A stretch of DNA of 18,499 nucleotides from positions 1-18,499 of the forward strand of contig CAMBWM010000014.1 in the NCBI GenBank assembly GCA_945871335.1, read 5' to 3'. Below are positions 6,146-14,945 of this stretch, piece by piece (positions within the stretch are counted from its first letter, which is position 1; every line of letters begins with the position of its first letter). This DNA comes from Polaromonas sp. YR568. Lineage in GTDB: Bacteria > Pseudomonadota > Gammaproteobacteria > Burkholderiales > Burkholderiaceae. A model generated the notes under the pieces. That model saw only the letters and a program-made list of their open reading frames with translations, made no database searches and was not told where the DNA came from. A program made the position numbers and the translations under genes.

Positions 6146-6760
6146 TTAGCGACTGTCGAGTTTCCCGGTCTGCAGGTTTTTGAACGTGAGCGCGGAGGTC
6201 GCAGTGTTGGTGTCTACCCGGCGGGCACCGTCAAAGCGACGGTTCCAGTAGGCGGCACCCAGGCTTTCAATGCGTACTTCGGCGCCCGGCTTGGGTGAGT
6301 GAATGAACTTGCCATCGCCCACATAAATGCCAACATGGCTGTAGGCGCGGTGCATGGTGTTGAAAAACACCAGATCACCTGGGACCAGTTCTTTTTTGTC
6401 GATGCGCTGCGTGTCAGCGGCTTGTTGTTCGGCTTTGCGGGGAAGGGCCAGCCCGATCGTCTGCTCGAAAATGGCTTTGACAAAGCCGCTGCAGTCAAAG
6501 CCGGTTTCTACCGAGCCGCCCCCGCGTTGGTAAGGCACGCCCAGAAAGCCCATGGCGTGAACCACCAGCTCAGAGGCTTTGTTGGTGACGCTTTGGCTCG
6601 CCTGCGTCATTTGTGAAAGCAGGCCTTTGTTGGCCAGCCAGCTGTCAAGCTCGTCAATGCTTGGTGCCGCTTGCGCTGGGGCGCTCATCATCAGGGCCGA
6701 AGCCATCAAAACGGCCAGCACTGAGGGTGCAAAACAAGGTGCGGACGAAAAACGATACAT
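6146..6760 (-). CDS. secreted NlpC/P60 cell-wall peptidase
   Basis: This is a 204-residue periplasmic or outer-envelope C40 cysteine peptidase that cleaves stem peptides of peptidoglycan. It has a signal peptide with hydrophobic core at about residues 10-25 and probable cleavage after AQA (29-31). An N-terminal helical segment leads to the catalytic domain from about residue 62. The catalytic Cys90 lies in GFDCSGFV, His142 in YSHVGIYVGDGKFIHS and His154 as third polar residue; PRKAEQQA and LVPGDLVFF are further family marks. The 23 residues after the domain are unremarkable. It is the first gene of the probable operon with the two-component system. Its start faces the psd gene across a shared upstream region of 109 nt. 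Confidence 0.93.
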   Translation of the reverse strand: MYRFSSAPCFAPSVLAVLMASALMMSAPAQAAPSIDELDSWLANKGLLSQMTQASQSVTNKASELVVHAMGFLGVPYQRGGGSVETGFDCSGFVKAIFEQTIGLALPRKAEQQAADTQRIDKKELVPGDLVFFNTMHRAYSHVGIYVGDGKFIHSPKPGAEVRIESLGAAYWNRRFDGARRVDTNTATSALTFKNLQTGKLDSR

Positions 6761-6833
6761 CGACGGAGCTTACTGAGCTGACCGGTTCCCGTCAAGCCCT
6801 GCCTCCAGCAGGCCTGCCCTCTGAGTTGCGACC

Positions 6834-6841
6834 TATAAAAT
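6834..6841 (+). promoter_or_regulatory. possible -10 box for psd
   Basis: TATAAAAT lies 29 nt before the psd GTG in the divergent NlpC/P60-psd spacer. No convincing -35 hexamer is seen at the right distance, so this is tentative. Confidence 0.35.
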
Positions 6842-6869
6842 AAACGCTTCATTTAACCCGTGAGCCTGT

Positions 6870-7721
6870 GTGTCTGACAGTTTCAAAGTTTTTGTCCAAT
6901 ATTTGTTGCCCAAACAAGCGCTCACGGCTTTTGCCGGTTGGGTGGCTTCGCGCCAGCGCGGCCGTGTCACCACCGCGCTGATCCGCTGGTTCGTCGGCAA
7001 GTACCAGGTGAACATGGCCGAGGCTGCCAACCCGGACATCGGCAGCTATCTGAGCTTCAATGATTTTTTCACCCGGGCGCTGCGCCCCGGTGTCCGGCCC
7101 TTGGCCGATGCCACGCTGATTTGTCCGGTTGACGGTGCCATCAGCCAGTTCGGCGTGATAGAGGTTGAGCAGATTTTCCAGGCCAAGGGTCACCAGTACT
7201 CAAGCACTGCGCTTGTCGGCGGTGATGCGGCGCTGGCCGCGCAGTTTCGCGGCGGCAGTTTTGCCACCCTCTACCTCAGCCCGCGTGACTACCACCGCAT
7301 TCACATGCCCTGCGATGGCCGCTTGCTGCAAATGGTCTACGTGCCTGGCGATTTGTTTTCGGTGAACCCGGTCACTGCGCGCGGCGTGCCGGGCCTGTTT
7401 GCACGCAATGAGCGTGTGGTCTGTGTGTTTGAAACCGCGCTGGGCCCCCTGGTTTTGACACTCGTGGGCGCCACCATCGTGGGCAGCATGGCGACAGTCT
7501 GGCACGGCGTGATTGATCGTCAGAGTACGCTGCGCCAATGGCATTACGACAGCCAGACCGCCCCAGTGCTGCTGAAAAAGGGCGAGGAAATGGGCCGTTT
7601 TTTGCTTGGTTCCACAGTGGTGATGTTGTTTCCCCCAGGGGCCATGCAGTTCAATCCCGCATGGCATGCCGGCGGGCCGGTGCAGCTGGGTCAGGCCATG
7701 TCTGCGCAAGGCTTGCCTTGA
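6870..7721 (+). CDS. psd: phosphatidylserine decarboxylase proenzyme
   Basis: This 283-residue enzyme converts phosphatidylserine to phosphatidylethanolamine at the inner membrane, the last step of PE synthesis. The proenzyme cleaves itself at LGST (residues 246-249), where Ser248 becomes the pyruvoyl cofactor of the alpha chain. By comparison with E. coli Psd (D90, H147, S254), the self-cleavage triad is D88 (CPVDG), H145 (DYHRIH) and S248. Length matches the proteobacterial membrane-associated type. The start is GTG at 6870, since an in-frame TGA lies 9 nt upstream. A TATAAAAT stretch at 6834-6841 may be its -10 box. Its stop overlaps the TTG start of the next gene. Confidence 0.96.
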   Translation: MSDSFKVFVQYLLPKQALTAFAGWVASRQRGRVTTALIRWFVGKYQVNMAEAANPDIGSYLSFNDFFTRALRPGVRPLADATLICPVDGAISQFGVIEVEQIFQAKGHQYSSTALVGGDAALAAQFRGGSFATLYLSPRDYHRIHMPCDGRLLQMVYVPGDLFSVNPVTARGVPGLFARNERVVCVFETALGPLVLTLVGATIVGSMATVWHGVIDRQSTLRQWHYDSQTAPVLLKKGEEMGRFLLGSTVVMLFPPGAMQFNPAWHAGGPVQLGQAMSAQGLP

Positions 7722-8020
7722 GCTACACCGTGCGTTTGTTTGCTTATGAGGATGTGAGTGATGAACAAAAACGTCAGGCTGAGCAACGCTTTTGCAAGGC
7801 TTTGAACGATGCGCTGGGCGATGCCGCATTGGTGTTGCCGGTCTTCACGATGTACCGCCGATTGGTGGCTTTGCATGGCGACTCGCCTTCCCCCGATGCC
7901 TTGAGCACTGAGGAGCTGGAGCTGTTCAGCCAGTGGCAGGCTGCCGAGTCAGCCGCGCTGACGGCGGCTTTGGGCCCGCATCGCTACATGGGCGACGCGG
8001 AATTCGACATCAGGGAGTGA
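7718..8020 (+). CDS. conserved hypothetical protein coupled to psd
   Basis: This is a 100-residue soluble protein of unknown function. It begins MSYTVRLFAYEDVSDEQKRQ and has a helical, Ala/Glu-rich body (SQWQAAESAALTAALGPHRYMG). The reading frame is open far into psd, but the best start is the TTG at 7718, which overlaps the psd stop in TTGA. This gives a sensible N-terminus and implies translational coupling. No transmembrane segment or known catalytic motif is seen. It resembles small conserved proteins I recall from Burkholderiales. The 3' end overlaps the convergent gene by 11 nt. A link with phospholipid synthesis is suggested only by position. Confidence 0.65.
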   Translation: MSYTVRLFAYEDVSDEQKRQAEQRFCKALNDALGDAALVLPVFTMYRRLVALHGDSPSPDALSTEELELFSQWQAAESAALTAALGPHRYMGDAEFDIRE

Positions 8021-8348
8021 GGTCGTCAAAACCATCAGCCTGCGCTGCCAGCGCCTCACCCGCAGGGCGAACACGGCGTTGGCCGTTCTTGGCTACCACT
8101 TCGACAAAAACCTGCGCGGCGCCTTCGGCCGCGGCCGCGTCCATGCGCTTGATGATTTCTGCTAAGTGCACCGGCTCGGCGTTTTCTTCGGCGTTGCCGA
8201 ACTTGCAGTCGAAGTCCCAGAAGTCCACACCGGCCGGCAACGGCACGCGGCGCTGGCGTTTGACGTACTTGCGAACCTCGTGCTTGATGGCGTCCATCAC
8301 GCGGTCCGGGTGTTTGCCTTCGACCTGAAGCTTGAACGTTTTTCTCAC
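8010..8348 (-). CDS. conserved hypothetical protein, DUF6172-like
   Basis: This is a 112-residue soluble basic protein. It starts MRKTFKLQVEGKHPDRVMDA, continues with KHEVRKYVKRQRR and PAGVDFWDFDCKFG, and ends with a low-complexity Ala-rich tail. The pattern is what I recall for the uncharacterised family DUF6172; this assignment is from memory and should be verified. The start is GTG at 8348 with AAGG on the minus strand about 7 nt upstream. An ATG at 8361 opens a different frame that does not give this conserved-looking protein. It is convergent with, and overlaps by 11 nt, the gene downstream of psd. It is divergent from the helicase gene across 192 nt with no clear site. Confidence 0.7.
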   Translation of the reverse strand: MRKTFKLQVEGKHPDRVMDAIKHEVRKYVKRQRRVPLPAGVDFWDFDCKFGNAEENAEPVHLAEIIKRMDAAAAEGAAQVFVEVVAKNGQRRVRPAGEALAAQADGFDDLTP

Positions 8349-8540
8349 GGAAGACCTTCATACTGCGAAATGCTGTTGTGTACCTTGCAGCGCTTGGTAA
8401 GCGCCTCAGGAAAGGCCACGATTATGCGGCCTGAGACTGCGCTTCCAGGTGCCGGCGCGTAAAATCGCCGCTTCGCCTCACCGCTTACGTGGGTCCCGTC
8501 GATCCCAGCCAGAGCCCCGGCGGCTCAGAATTCCTCCAGC

Positions 8541-9827
8541 ATGTCCTTTTCTGCCCTCGGTCTGTCGCCGACCCTTCTTCGCGCACTGGCCGACCAGGGC
8601 TTTGACACACCCACGCCGGTACAGGCCCAGGCCATTGGCTTGGTGCTGGACGGGCGTGATCTGCTGGTCTCGGCCGAAACCGGCTCGGGCAAGACGCTGT
8701 CGTTTTGCCTGCCATTGCTGCAAGCACTGGCAGAAAACCAGGTGCCGGCAGCGGGACGGCAGAGACGGGTCAGGACTTTGATTTTGGTGCCTACGCGTGA
8801 ACTCGCCGTGCAAATCGGCGAGGTGGCGCGTCAGTTGGCCCGGCATGAGGCGCAGGCAGTCAAAGTCACAGTGGTGTTTGGCGGCGTGTCCATCAACCCG
8901 CAGATGATGGGTTTGCGTGGCGGCGCTGACATCGTGGTCGCCACGCCCGGCCGTCTGCTGGACCTGATCGATCACAACGCGCTGTCGCTGTCGGCTGTGC
9001 AGACCCTGGTGCTGGACGAGGCTGACCGCTTGCTGGACCTGGGCTTTGAACAAGAGCTTCAGCGCATTCTGTCGCTGCTGCCTGCGAGGCGGCAAAACCT
9101 GTTTTTTTCGGCCACCTTGCCGCCTTCTGTGACGGCGCTGGCCGCCGGGCTGCTGCAGTCGCCGGCCCGCGTGGACGTGGCCCCCGTGGTGCTAGACATC
9201 GCTGCCATCGCTCAGCAGGTGATCGAGGTGGACGCCCCGCGCCGCACCCAACTGCTGCGCCACTTGATTGCCCATCGTGGCTGGAGCCGGGTGCTGGTGT
9301 TTGTGGCGACCAAGCACGCTGCCGAGATGGTGGCTGACAAGTTGCGCAAGGCAGGCCTCACGGCGGAGCCTTTTCATGGCGAGCTGAGCCAGGGCAAGCG
9401 CACGCAGGTTTTACTGGACTTTAAAAATTCAGACGTTCAGGTGGTCGTGGCGACCGACGTGGCGGCGCGCGGCCTGGATGTGTCGCAGCTGCCCGTGGTG
9501 GTCAATTACGACTTGCCGCGCTCGGCGGTGGACCATGTGCACCGCATCGGCCGCACGGGGCGCGCTGGCGAGTCGGGCCTGGCGGTGAGCTTTGTGAGTG
9601 CGGGCAGCCAAGCCCACTGGCGCCTGATTGAAAAGCGCCAGGGTCTGAGTGTGGCGCGTGAGCAGGTGCCGGGTTTTGAGCCGACTGAAGTGGCGCCAGC
9701 GCTTGCGTCATCGCAAACTCGCAGTGCTACAGGCGAGTCCACCGGGGGGGTCAAGGGCAAGCGCCCGAGCAAAAAAGACAAGCTGCGCGCCGCTGCAGCG
9801 CTGACGGACCCCGCCCAGAACAGCTGA
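8541..9827 (+). CDS. DEAD-box ATP-dependent RNA helicase, RhlE-like
   Basis: This is a 428-residue RNA helicase that remodels RNA or ribosomal precursors in the cytoplasm. All motifs are present: Q motif around F21-Q28, motif I AETGSGKT (45-52), Ia PTRELA (84-89), Ib TPGR (135-138), II DEAD (159-162), III SAT (190-192), IV VFVATK, V ATDVAARGLD (304-313) and VI HRIGRTGR (334-341). A short C-terminal extension ends with a basic stretch (KGKRPSKKDKLR) that could contact RNA. Overall length and motif context fit the RhlE group, though the exact subgroup is uncertain. The ATG at 8541 has no clear Shine-Dalgarno. TAAAAT at 8460-8465 is a possible -10. This is among the most GC-rich parts of the window. 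Confidence 0.93.
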   Translation: MSFSALGLSPTLLRALADQGFDTPTPVQAQAIGLVLDGRDLLVSAETGSGKTLSFCLPLLQALAENQVPAAGRQRRVRTLILVPTRELAVQIGEVARQLARHEAQAVKVTVVFGGVSINPQMMGLRGGADIVVATPGRLLDLIDHNALSLSAVQTLVLDEADRLLDLGFEQELQRILSLLPARRQNLFFSATLPPSVTALAAGLLQSPARVDVAPVVLDIAAIAQQVIEVDAPRRTQLLRHLIAHRGWSRVLVFVATKHAAEMVADKLRKAGLTAEPFHGELSQGKRTQVLLDFKNSDVQVVVATDVAARGLDVSQLPVVVNYDLPRSAVDHVHRIGRTGRAGESGLAVSFVSAGSQAHWRLIEKRQGLSVAREQVPGFEPTEVAPALASSQTRSATGESTGGVKGKRPSKKDKLRAAAALTDPAQNS

Positions 9828-9891
9828 GGCCTCTGGGTTCTTACCGGAGTTCGGTTGCTGACCCGGCAGTCCGGGCACGGGCTGCGGACCT

Positions 9892-9897
9892 TAGAAT
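9892..9897 (+). promoter_or_regulatory. possible -10 box upstream of the unknown-Hsp70 pair
   Basis: TAGAAT lies 47 nt before the TTG at 9945. If used, transcription would start near 9904, inside the longer reading frame that begins at 9855, which supports the shorter protein start at 9945. No convincing -35 is visible. Confidence 0.35.
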
Positions 9898-9944
9898 CTA
9901 GAGCCTCCAGCCGCCCGGCTTTAACCTACCCGATTTGTCATCCA

Positions 9945-10463
9945 TTGAACGCTACCGACACCCCTTTGCTGCCGTCCGGCGACGAACTTGAACCCGCTGA
10001 TGAGCCGTCCCGGCTGCAAGAGCCACGCTTGTGGCGCGCTGACGGCTGGACTGCGAAGGTCATCAAAAACGAAGACGATGACGGCTGGGCCGTGGCCATG
10101 ATCAAGGATGGCGAGCCCGAGCCGGCGCTGATCGGCCCCTGGACCATGGGCCGCGACAAGAAGAACCCCAAACCGCTGGACGGTCCGGCTTTCATCACTC
10201 TGGTCAAAACCGCCTCTGAGTTTGTGCGCCGGCACGAGCAGCAACTGCACGCCGAGCTGCACCAGCATATCGAGGTCAGCGCCGCCGCCGGGCGGGTGGC
10301 CGTCTCGCTGGACATCGTGCCCGACGAAGACAACCCCTACGCAACGCTCAGCGCACACAACGAGGCCGGTGAGCTGCTGGCCCAAGTGCGCGTGGCGGCT
10401 TCTTTCAAGCTCAACCGCGCCTGCGCGATGGCCTGGGCTGACAGTCGGTTCAAGAAACCTTGA
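9945..10463 (+). CDS. uncharacterised protein coupled to the Hsp70-like gene
   Basis: This is a cytoplasmic protein of about 172 residues if it starts at the TTG at 9945. The frame is open back to 9855, but that part looks non-coding and includes a candidate -10 box. The body contains AKVIKNEDDDGWAVAMIKDG and GPWTMGRDKKNPKPLDGPAF, then a helical stretch (VKTASEFVRRHEQQLHAELH) and a beta-rich C-terminal part. There is no signal peptide, membrane segment or recognised catalytic motif. Its TGA overlaps the ATG of the Hsp70-like gene by one base (TGATG), so the two are translationally coupled and probably act together, perhaps as a partner or client adaptor of the chaperone. That role is inference only. 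Confidence 0.7.
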   Translation: MNATDTPLLPSGDELEPADEPSRLQEPRLWRADGWTAKVIKNEDDDGWAVAMIKDGEPEPALIGPWTMGRDKKNPKPLDGPAFITLVKTASEFVRRHEQQLHAELHQHIEVSAAAGRVAVSLDIVPDEDNPYATLSAHNEAGELLAQVRVAASFKLNRACAMAWADSRFKKP

Positions 10464-11737
10464 TGGGGGTGACAGCGCTTCGCGGCGCCGCACGCGCTTG
10501 CGGCATTGACTTTGGTACGTCCAACTCCACCGTGGGCTGGAGCCGGCCGGACCAAGGCGCCTTGCTCGCACTCGAAGACGGCAAGCTGACGCTGCCATCG
10601 GTGGTCTTTTTTCATGCCGAAGACGCACACACCAGCTACGGCCGCGCCGCACTGGCCGATTACCTGAGCGGTGACGAAGGGCGCATGATGCGCTCGCTCA
10701 AAAGCCTGTTGGGCACTTCGTTGATGGATGACTTCACCGAAGTGATGGGCCGCGTGCTGCCCTTTCGTGAATTGCTGGCGCTGTTCATCGGTGAGCTCAA
10801 GGCGCGTGCAGAACAGGCTGCCGGCCAGGGTTTTGACAGCGCCGTGCTGGGACGCCCTGTGTATTTTGTGGATGACGACCCGGTGGCCGACCGGCTGGCC
10901 CAAGACACTTTGGCCGGCATCGCCCGGGCCACCGGCTTAAAGCACATCGAGTTTCAGTACGAACCAATTGCCGCTGCCTTTGACTACGAATCGCAGATCC
11001 GCCGTGAAGAGCTGGTGCTGGTGGTCGACATCGGCGGCGGCACATCTGACTTTGCCCTGGTGCGGCTGGGGCCACAACGTGCCGGTCGGTCTGATCGCAA
11101 GGACGATATCCTGGCCAGCGGCGGCGTGCACATTGGCGGCACCGACTTTGACAAGCATCTGAGCCTGGCGGGTGTGATGCCTTTGCTGGGTCTGGGCAGC
11201 CAGCTTAAAAGCGGGCTGGACATGCCCTCAGCGGTTTACTTTAATTTGGCCACCTGGCACACCATCTACCAGGCCTACACGCGCAAAGCCTGGGCCAATA
11301 TCAGCGAGTTAGCGCTGCTTGCCAGTGAGCCGGAGAAGCTTCGAGCGCTGCAAAACCTGGTCCAGCAAAAAGACGGTCACTGGCTTGCTCTGCAGGTTGA
11401 GAGCGCCAAGATCCATTTGTCCAGTCATGAAACTGCAACACTGGACCTCAGTCGCATCGGCGCAGGCGCAGACCTCGGCTTGCAACGCAGTGTTTTTGAT
11501 GTGGCGATCAAGGACCTGGTCGGGCGCGTCGGGCAGACCGTAGAAGCGTTGCTGACACATGCCCAAGTGCGTGCAGATGCGGTGGACACCGTGTTTTTTA
11601 CCGGCGGCTCTAGCGGCGTGCCACTGCTGCGCCAGCGTGTGGGTGAGTTGCTGCCGGCGGCGCGGCGAGTTGAGGGCGATCTGTTTGGCAGCATCGGCGC
11701 CGGTCTGGCGCTCGATGCTTTGCGCAAGTTCGGTTAA
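10463..11737 (+). CDS. yegD: Hsp70-family protein, YegD-like, without substrate-binding domain
   Basis: This is a 424-residue actin/Hsp70-fold ATPase. The phosphate-1 motif GIDFGTSNSTVG (14-25), phosphate-2 motif VVDIGGGTSDFALV (187-200) and adenosine motif FFTGGSSGVPLLR (378-390) are all intact, so ATP binding is expected. DnaK is about 640 residues with a C-terminal substrate-binding domain and lid; here the protein ends with the nucleotide-binding domain, as in E. coli YegD (about 450 residues). The start is ATG at 10463; a TTG immediately before it would add one residue. It overlaps the upstream gene as TGATG. Its TAA overlaps the stop of the convergent GH31 gene within TTAA, with no terminator between. 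The client is unknown. Confidence 0.9.
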   Translation: MGVTALRGAARACGIDFGTSNSTVGWSRPDQGALLALEDGKLTLPSVVFFHAEDAHTSYGRAALADYLSGDEGRMMRSLKSLLGTSLMDDFTEVMGRVLPFRELLALFIGELKARAEQAAGQGFDSAVLGRPVYFVDDDPVADRLAQDTLAGIARATGLKHIEFQYEPIAAAFDYESQIRREELVLVVDIGGGTSDFALVRLGPQRAGRSDRKDDILASGGVHIGGTDFDKHLSLAGVMPLLGLGSQLKSGLDMPSAVYFNLATWHTIYQAYTRKAWANISELALLASEPEKLRALQNLVQQKDGHWLALQVESAKIHLSSHETATLDLSRIGAGADLGLQRSVFDVAIKDLVGRVGQTVEALLTHAQVRADAVDTVFFTGGSSGVPLLRQRVGELLPAARRVEGDLFGSIGAGLALDALRKFG

Positions 11738-13863
11738 GTCGGTGCGCCAAAGCGGCGATGTTCACTCACCGGGTTGTCTACATGAAAGACGCCGTTGACC
11801 GGCTCTGACATGGCTATCACGCTGCCCTCGGGCACAAACAGCGGCAGAGTCTCCAGACCTGCAAGCACAGTGTGATGCTGACCTGCCGCCAGAGTGTCGC
11901 CATTGTGAAAATTGATCCAAGCTCGCGGGCCTGCCGGTAGGTAGACGCTGCGCGTGCGCTCACCCATTTGCACCACCGGCGCCACCAGCAAGGCGTCGCC
12001 CAGCATGAAGTCATCGCAGTCGGTGTAGGTTTTCTCGTCGTCGGGGAAGTTAAAAAAGGTAGGCCGAATGATGGGCTGATGAGCACTGGCCGCTTTTTCA
12101 AACAAGGACCACAAGTAAGGCATCAAGCGGTAGCGCAGCCGGATAGCGCTGGCCACATGCGGGGTGACTTCGGCATGCATCCAAGGGACGTTGCTGATGT
12201 TGCCGGCCTTCCAAGAGTTCATCACCATGCGCGGGTTCAGGCAGCAGGCTTGCACCCAGCGCACAAACATCTCGGGGTCGGGCAGTGGGCCGGCAAAGCC
12301 GCCCACGTCATGGCCGACATTGAACATGCCCGACAGCGACATCTGCAAACCGGTACGGATGTTCCAGCGCAAGGATTCCCAACTGGTGGTGTTGTCGCCT
12401 GACCAGGTCTGGGCGTAGCGCTGCAGACCGGGAGAGCCGCCGCGCGTGACGCTGTAAACCCCTGCATGGCCTTCATTGGCCACCTGGGCTTCAAAGCTGG
12501 CCCTTGTCATCAAGAGGCCATGCAGCGACCTGGCGCGGTGCATCGGCAGGGCAGTGCCAAAGCCGTTACAACTGGCCGCATCGTCCATGATGGCGTACTC
12601 GTTGTTGTCGTTCCAGCCTACGTCAATGCCGTAGTCCAGCACCTGTGCTTTAAGCTGCGTTTTCCACCAGTCAATCGCGGCCGGGTGGGTGAAGTCCAGG
12701 TGTGAGCCAACACCGTCCCAGAACTGCTCAACGATGGGCTCGCCAGTGCCCGCGTCATGGATGAAACCCTTTTGAGTTTTGACTCCGGCATAAGCCGGAT
12801 GGTCGTCCAGCAGGCAAGGCTTGATGTTGGCCACCAGGTGCATGCCAGCTTGCTTGAACTTGGCATTCAGTGTTTTTGGGTCGGGAAACTTGTTCTCGTT
12901 CCAGGTGAAGACATAGCGGCGCTTGCCTTTCGAGGAGTAGCCCGAGCCGTAGTGAAACGACGAGCAGGGAATTTTTTCTGCAGCAATGCGGTCAATAAAA
13001 CCGTTGAGCTGAGCTTGCGCATCGGTTGCGTCGGCCAGGCCCATGGCGGTCTGTGCGTAACCCAGTGACCAGCGCGGCGGCAGGTGCGTACCGCCAATCA
13101 ATTTGACAAACTGCGCCGTCACCTCGGCCGGTGTGTTTCCGGTCATCAGGTAGTAGTCGAGCTCGCCATCGTCAATCTCGACATAGCGAAACAGCTCATG
13201 GTAGTTGTCATGCTCGCAGCCCAGGTCAAAAGTGCAGGCCGCCAGCGTGTCGTAGTAAATGCCCCACCACATGCCACTGGCAGAGCGCGTCATGACAAAA
13301 GGCCAGTGTTTGTAAAGTGGGTCGCCCGATTGCGGGTCATAACCGAGTGCGTCCAGGCCCAAGGTGCGTAAGCGGCGGCCGTGCAAATTGAGCGGGCCGG
13401 TCTTGTCGCCCAGGCCGTAGTAACGTTCGGCGCGGTCACGCGCCAGGTAATGGCGCACAGCGCCAGTGCGGCTGCTGGTGAAGTAGGCCGATGTCTCGCG
13501 GTCGCTGAGCAGCGGCCGGCCTTGCGCGTCTTGCCAGCGCAAGGCCAATGGATCGGCTCGCAAGTGCAGGCGCAGGCTAGCCGTTTTCAAAGTGACTTCG
13601 CCGTCCAGGCTCTGCACCTGGGCTGCGGGGCAGCTAAAGCCGCTCAGGTCGTCGCGATCGCGGCCTTCCCAGGGGACATCAGTCCCCGGCGTCGGGGCAA
13701 TCGCCCAACTGCGGGGCTCGCGGTAGCCTGCGGCGGGGCGCAGCCGCACACGCACCAATTGCTCCTCGAGTACCTGTACGCTGAAGGCTGCGCCGTCGGG
13801 CAGGCTCAGATCAATACCGTGCGCCGTGGCGCTCACCAGTTGCGTTTTGCCGAGTTTTTTCAT
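11734..13863 (-). CDS. GH31 alpha-glycosidase, cytoplasmic
   Basis: This 709-residue glycoside hydrolase family 31 enzyme cleaves alpha-linked sugars with retention. The N-terminal beta domain carries [10 protein letters not shown] and [16 protein letters not shown] (146-159). The catalytic barrel has nucleophile D419 in GWNDNNEYA and acid/base D490 in [10 protein letters not shown], followed by GHDVGGFAG (517-525). There is no signal peptide, so it acts on imported substrate. It is the last gene of the ABC transporter operon, overlapping the ATPase gene by 4 nt (ATGA). Substrate is most likely an alpha-glucoside; alpha-xyloside cannot be excluded because GH31 also contains YicI-type xylosidases. 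The 3' end is tail-to-tail with the Hsp70-like gene. Confidence 0.93.
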   Translation of the reverse strand: MKKLGKTQLVSATAHGIDLSLPDGAAFSVQVLEEQLVRVRLRPAAGYREPRSWAIAPTPGTDVPWEGRDRDDLSGFSCPAAQVQSLDGEVTLKTASLRLHLRADPLALRWQDAQGRPLLSDRETSAYFTSSRTGAVRHYLARDRAERYYGLGDKTGPLNLHGRRLRTLGLDALGYDPQSGDPLYKHWPFVMTRSASGMWWGIYYDTLAACTFDLGCEHDNYHELFRYVEIDDGELDYYLMTGNTPAEVTAQFVKLIGGTHLPPRWSLGYAQTAMGLADATDAQAQLNGFIDRIAAEKIPCSSFHYGSGYSSKGKRRYVFTWNENKFPDPKTLNAKFKQAGMHLVANIKPCLLDDHPAYAGVKTQKGFIHDAGTGEPIVEQFWDGVGSHLDFTHPAAIDWWKTQLKAQVLDYGIDVGWNDNNEYAIMDDAASCNGFGTALPMHRARSLHGLLMTRASFEAQVANEGHAGVYSVTRGGSPGLQRYAQTWSGDNTTSWESLRWNIRTGLQMSLSGMFNVGHDVGGFAGPLPDPEMFVRWVQACCLNPRMVMNSWKAGNISNVPWMHAEVTPHVASAIRLRYRLMPYLWSLFEKAASAHQPIIRPTFFNFPDDEKTYTDCDDFMLGDALLVAPVVQMGERTRSVYLPAGPRAWINFHNGDTLAAGQHHTVLAGLETLPLFVPEGSVIAMSEPVNGVFHVDNPVSEHRRFGAPT

Positions 13864-14924
13864 GTGTTCAGCTCTTGCAGGCGCAGGCCGTGTTCGTCAA
13901 AAAAGTGCAGTGCAGCCGGAGGCATGCTCAAACGCACGGTCTGGCCGGGTCGCACAGCGGTCTGGCCGTGACAGACCACCTCAAAGTGTGTCTGCGCGTC
14001 GCCGGGGGCGGTGTTGGGCATGTTGCTGCACAGTGTGCCGCGCATCAGGCTGGTCGAGCCCATCTGCTCGACTTGCTGCACTTGGTAGCTCAGCGGGCCG
14101 CTGTCATTGACCAGCACGTGCTCCGGCCGCAGGCCGACAGTGTGTGAATGCGCCGGTTGAACCAGCGCCGGAGCCGATTGGCGCAGCAGTTCAGCAGGGA
14201 TGAAGTTCATGCGCGGGCTGCCGATGAAACCAGCCACAAATACATTGGCAGGCTGGTTGTAAAGCGCCAGCGGTGTGCCAACCTGCTCTATTTTGCCGGC
14301 CCGCAACACGACGATGCGGTCAGCCAGCGTCATGGCTTCGACCTGGTCGTGGGTGACGTAGACCATGGTTGCCTGCAGCCTGGCATGCAGTTCGCGAAGC
14401 TCTGAGCGCATGGACACGCGCAGCTCTGCATCTAGATTAGACAGAGGCTCGTCAAATAAAAACAGCTTGGGTTGGCGAACGATGGCCCGGCCTATGGCCA
14501 CGCGCTGGCGCTGACCGCCGGAGAGTTGCGTGGGTTTGCGTTGCAGTAGATCTTGCAGCCGCAACTGCGCTGCAGCCGATGCCACTTTGGCCTGAATCTC
14601 GGCCTTGTCTTCACCGAGATTTTCCAGGCCGAAAGCCATGTTGTCGTAGACCGTCATGTGCGGGTACAGCGCATAAGACTGAAACACCATCGCGCAGCCG
14701 CGGTGCGCGGCAGACACCGCGTTGACATTGACGCCGTCAATCAAAATGTCGCCTGCTGTGGGCGACTCCAGCCCCGAGATGACGCGCAGCAAGGTTGATT
14801 TACCGCAGCCCGAGGGGCCGACGAAAACGATGAACTCGCCGTCTTCGACCCGCAGGTCAATGCCGTGCAAGATGGTGGTCTCGTCAAAGCGTTTGACGAC
14901 ACGCGAAAGCTCTAGGTGGGCCAC
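13860..14924 (-). CDS. sugar ABC transporter ATPase, MalK/UgpC type
   Basis: This 354-residue ATP-binding subunit powers uptake by the two permeases encoded upstream. It has Walker [10 protein letters not shown] (36-44), Q-loop FQSYALYP (81-88), signature LSGGQRQ (134-140), Walker B LFLFDEP (154-160), D-loop NLD and switch His192 in [10 protein letters not shown]. The C-terminal 120 residues form a TOBE/MalK-type regulatory domain (GLRPEHV). The start is GTG at 14924 with AGAGGA about 6 nt upstream. It lies 21 nt after the second permease gene and overlaps the GH31 gene as ATGA, so it is part of the same transcript. Confidence 0.95.
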   Translation of the reverse strand: MAHLELSRVVKRFDETTILHGIDLRVEDGEFIVFVGPSGCGKSTLLRVISGLESPTAGDILIDGVNVNAVSAAHRGCAMVFQSYALYPHMTVYDNMAFGLENLGEDKAEIQAKVASAAAQLRLQDLLQRKPTQLSGGQRQRVAIGRAIVRQPKLFLFDEPLSNLDAELRVSMRSELRELHARLQATMVYVTHDQVEAMTLADRIVVLRAGKIEQVGTPLALYNQPANVFVAGFIGSPRMNFIPAELLRQSAPALVQPAHSHTVGLRPEHVLVNDSGPLSYQVQQVEQMGSTSLMRGTLCSNMPNTAPGDAQTHFEVVCHGQTAVRPGQTVRLSMPPAALHFFDEHGLRLQELNT

Positions 14925-14945
14925 GCTTTTTCCTCTGAAACAGGG

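Noticed and set aside
7538..7717. N-terminal extension of the gene after psd
   Set aside because: This part overlaps psd out of frame. The TTG at 7718 overlapping the psd stop gives the plausible N-terminus.
8405..8435. Palindromic pattern CTCAGG...GGCC...GGCCTGAG upstream of the helicase gene
   Set aside because: The arms compete for pairing and no regulator or U-tract supports a role; could be chance in GC-rich DNA.
9862..9875. CCCGG-cagt-CCGGG hairpin after the helicase gene
   Set aside because: Only 5 bp and no U-tract, so not supported as a terminator.
9855..9944. 30-codon extension of the unknown protein before 9945
   Set aside because: Composition looks non-coding and it contains a candidate -10 box.
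9921..10652. 243-codon minus-strand frame opposite the unknown-Hsp70 pair
   Set aside because: Overlaps two better-supported coupled genes; composition is Arg/Ser-rich and motif-free.
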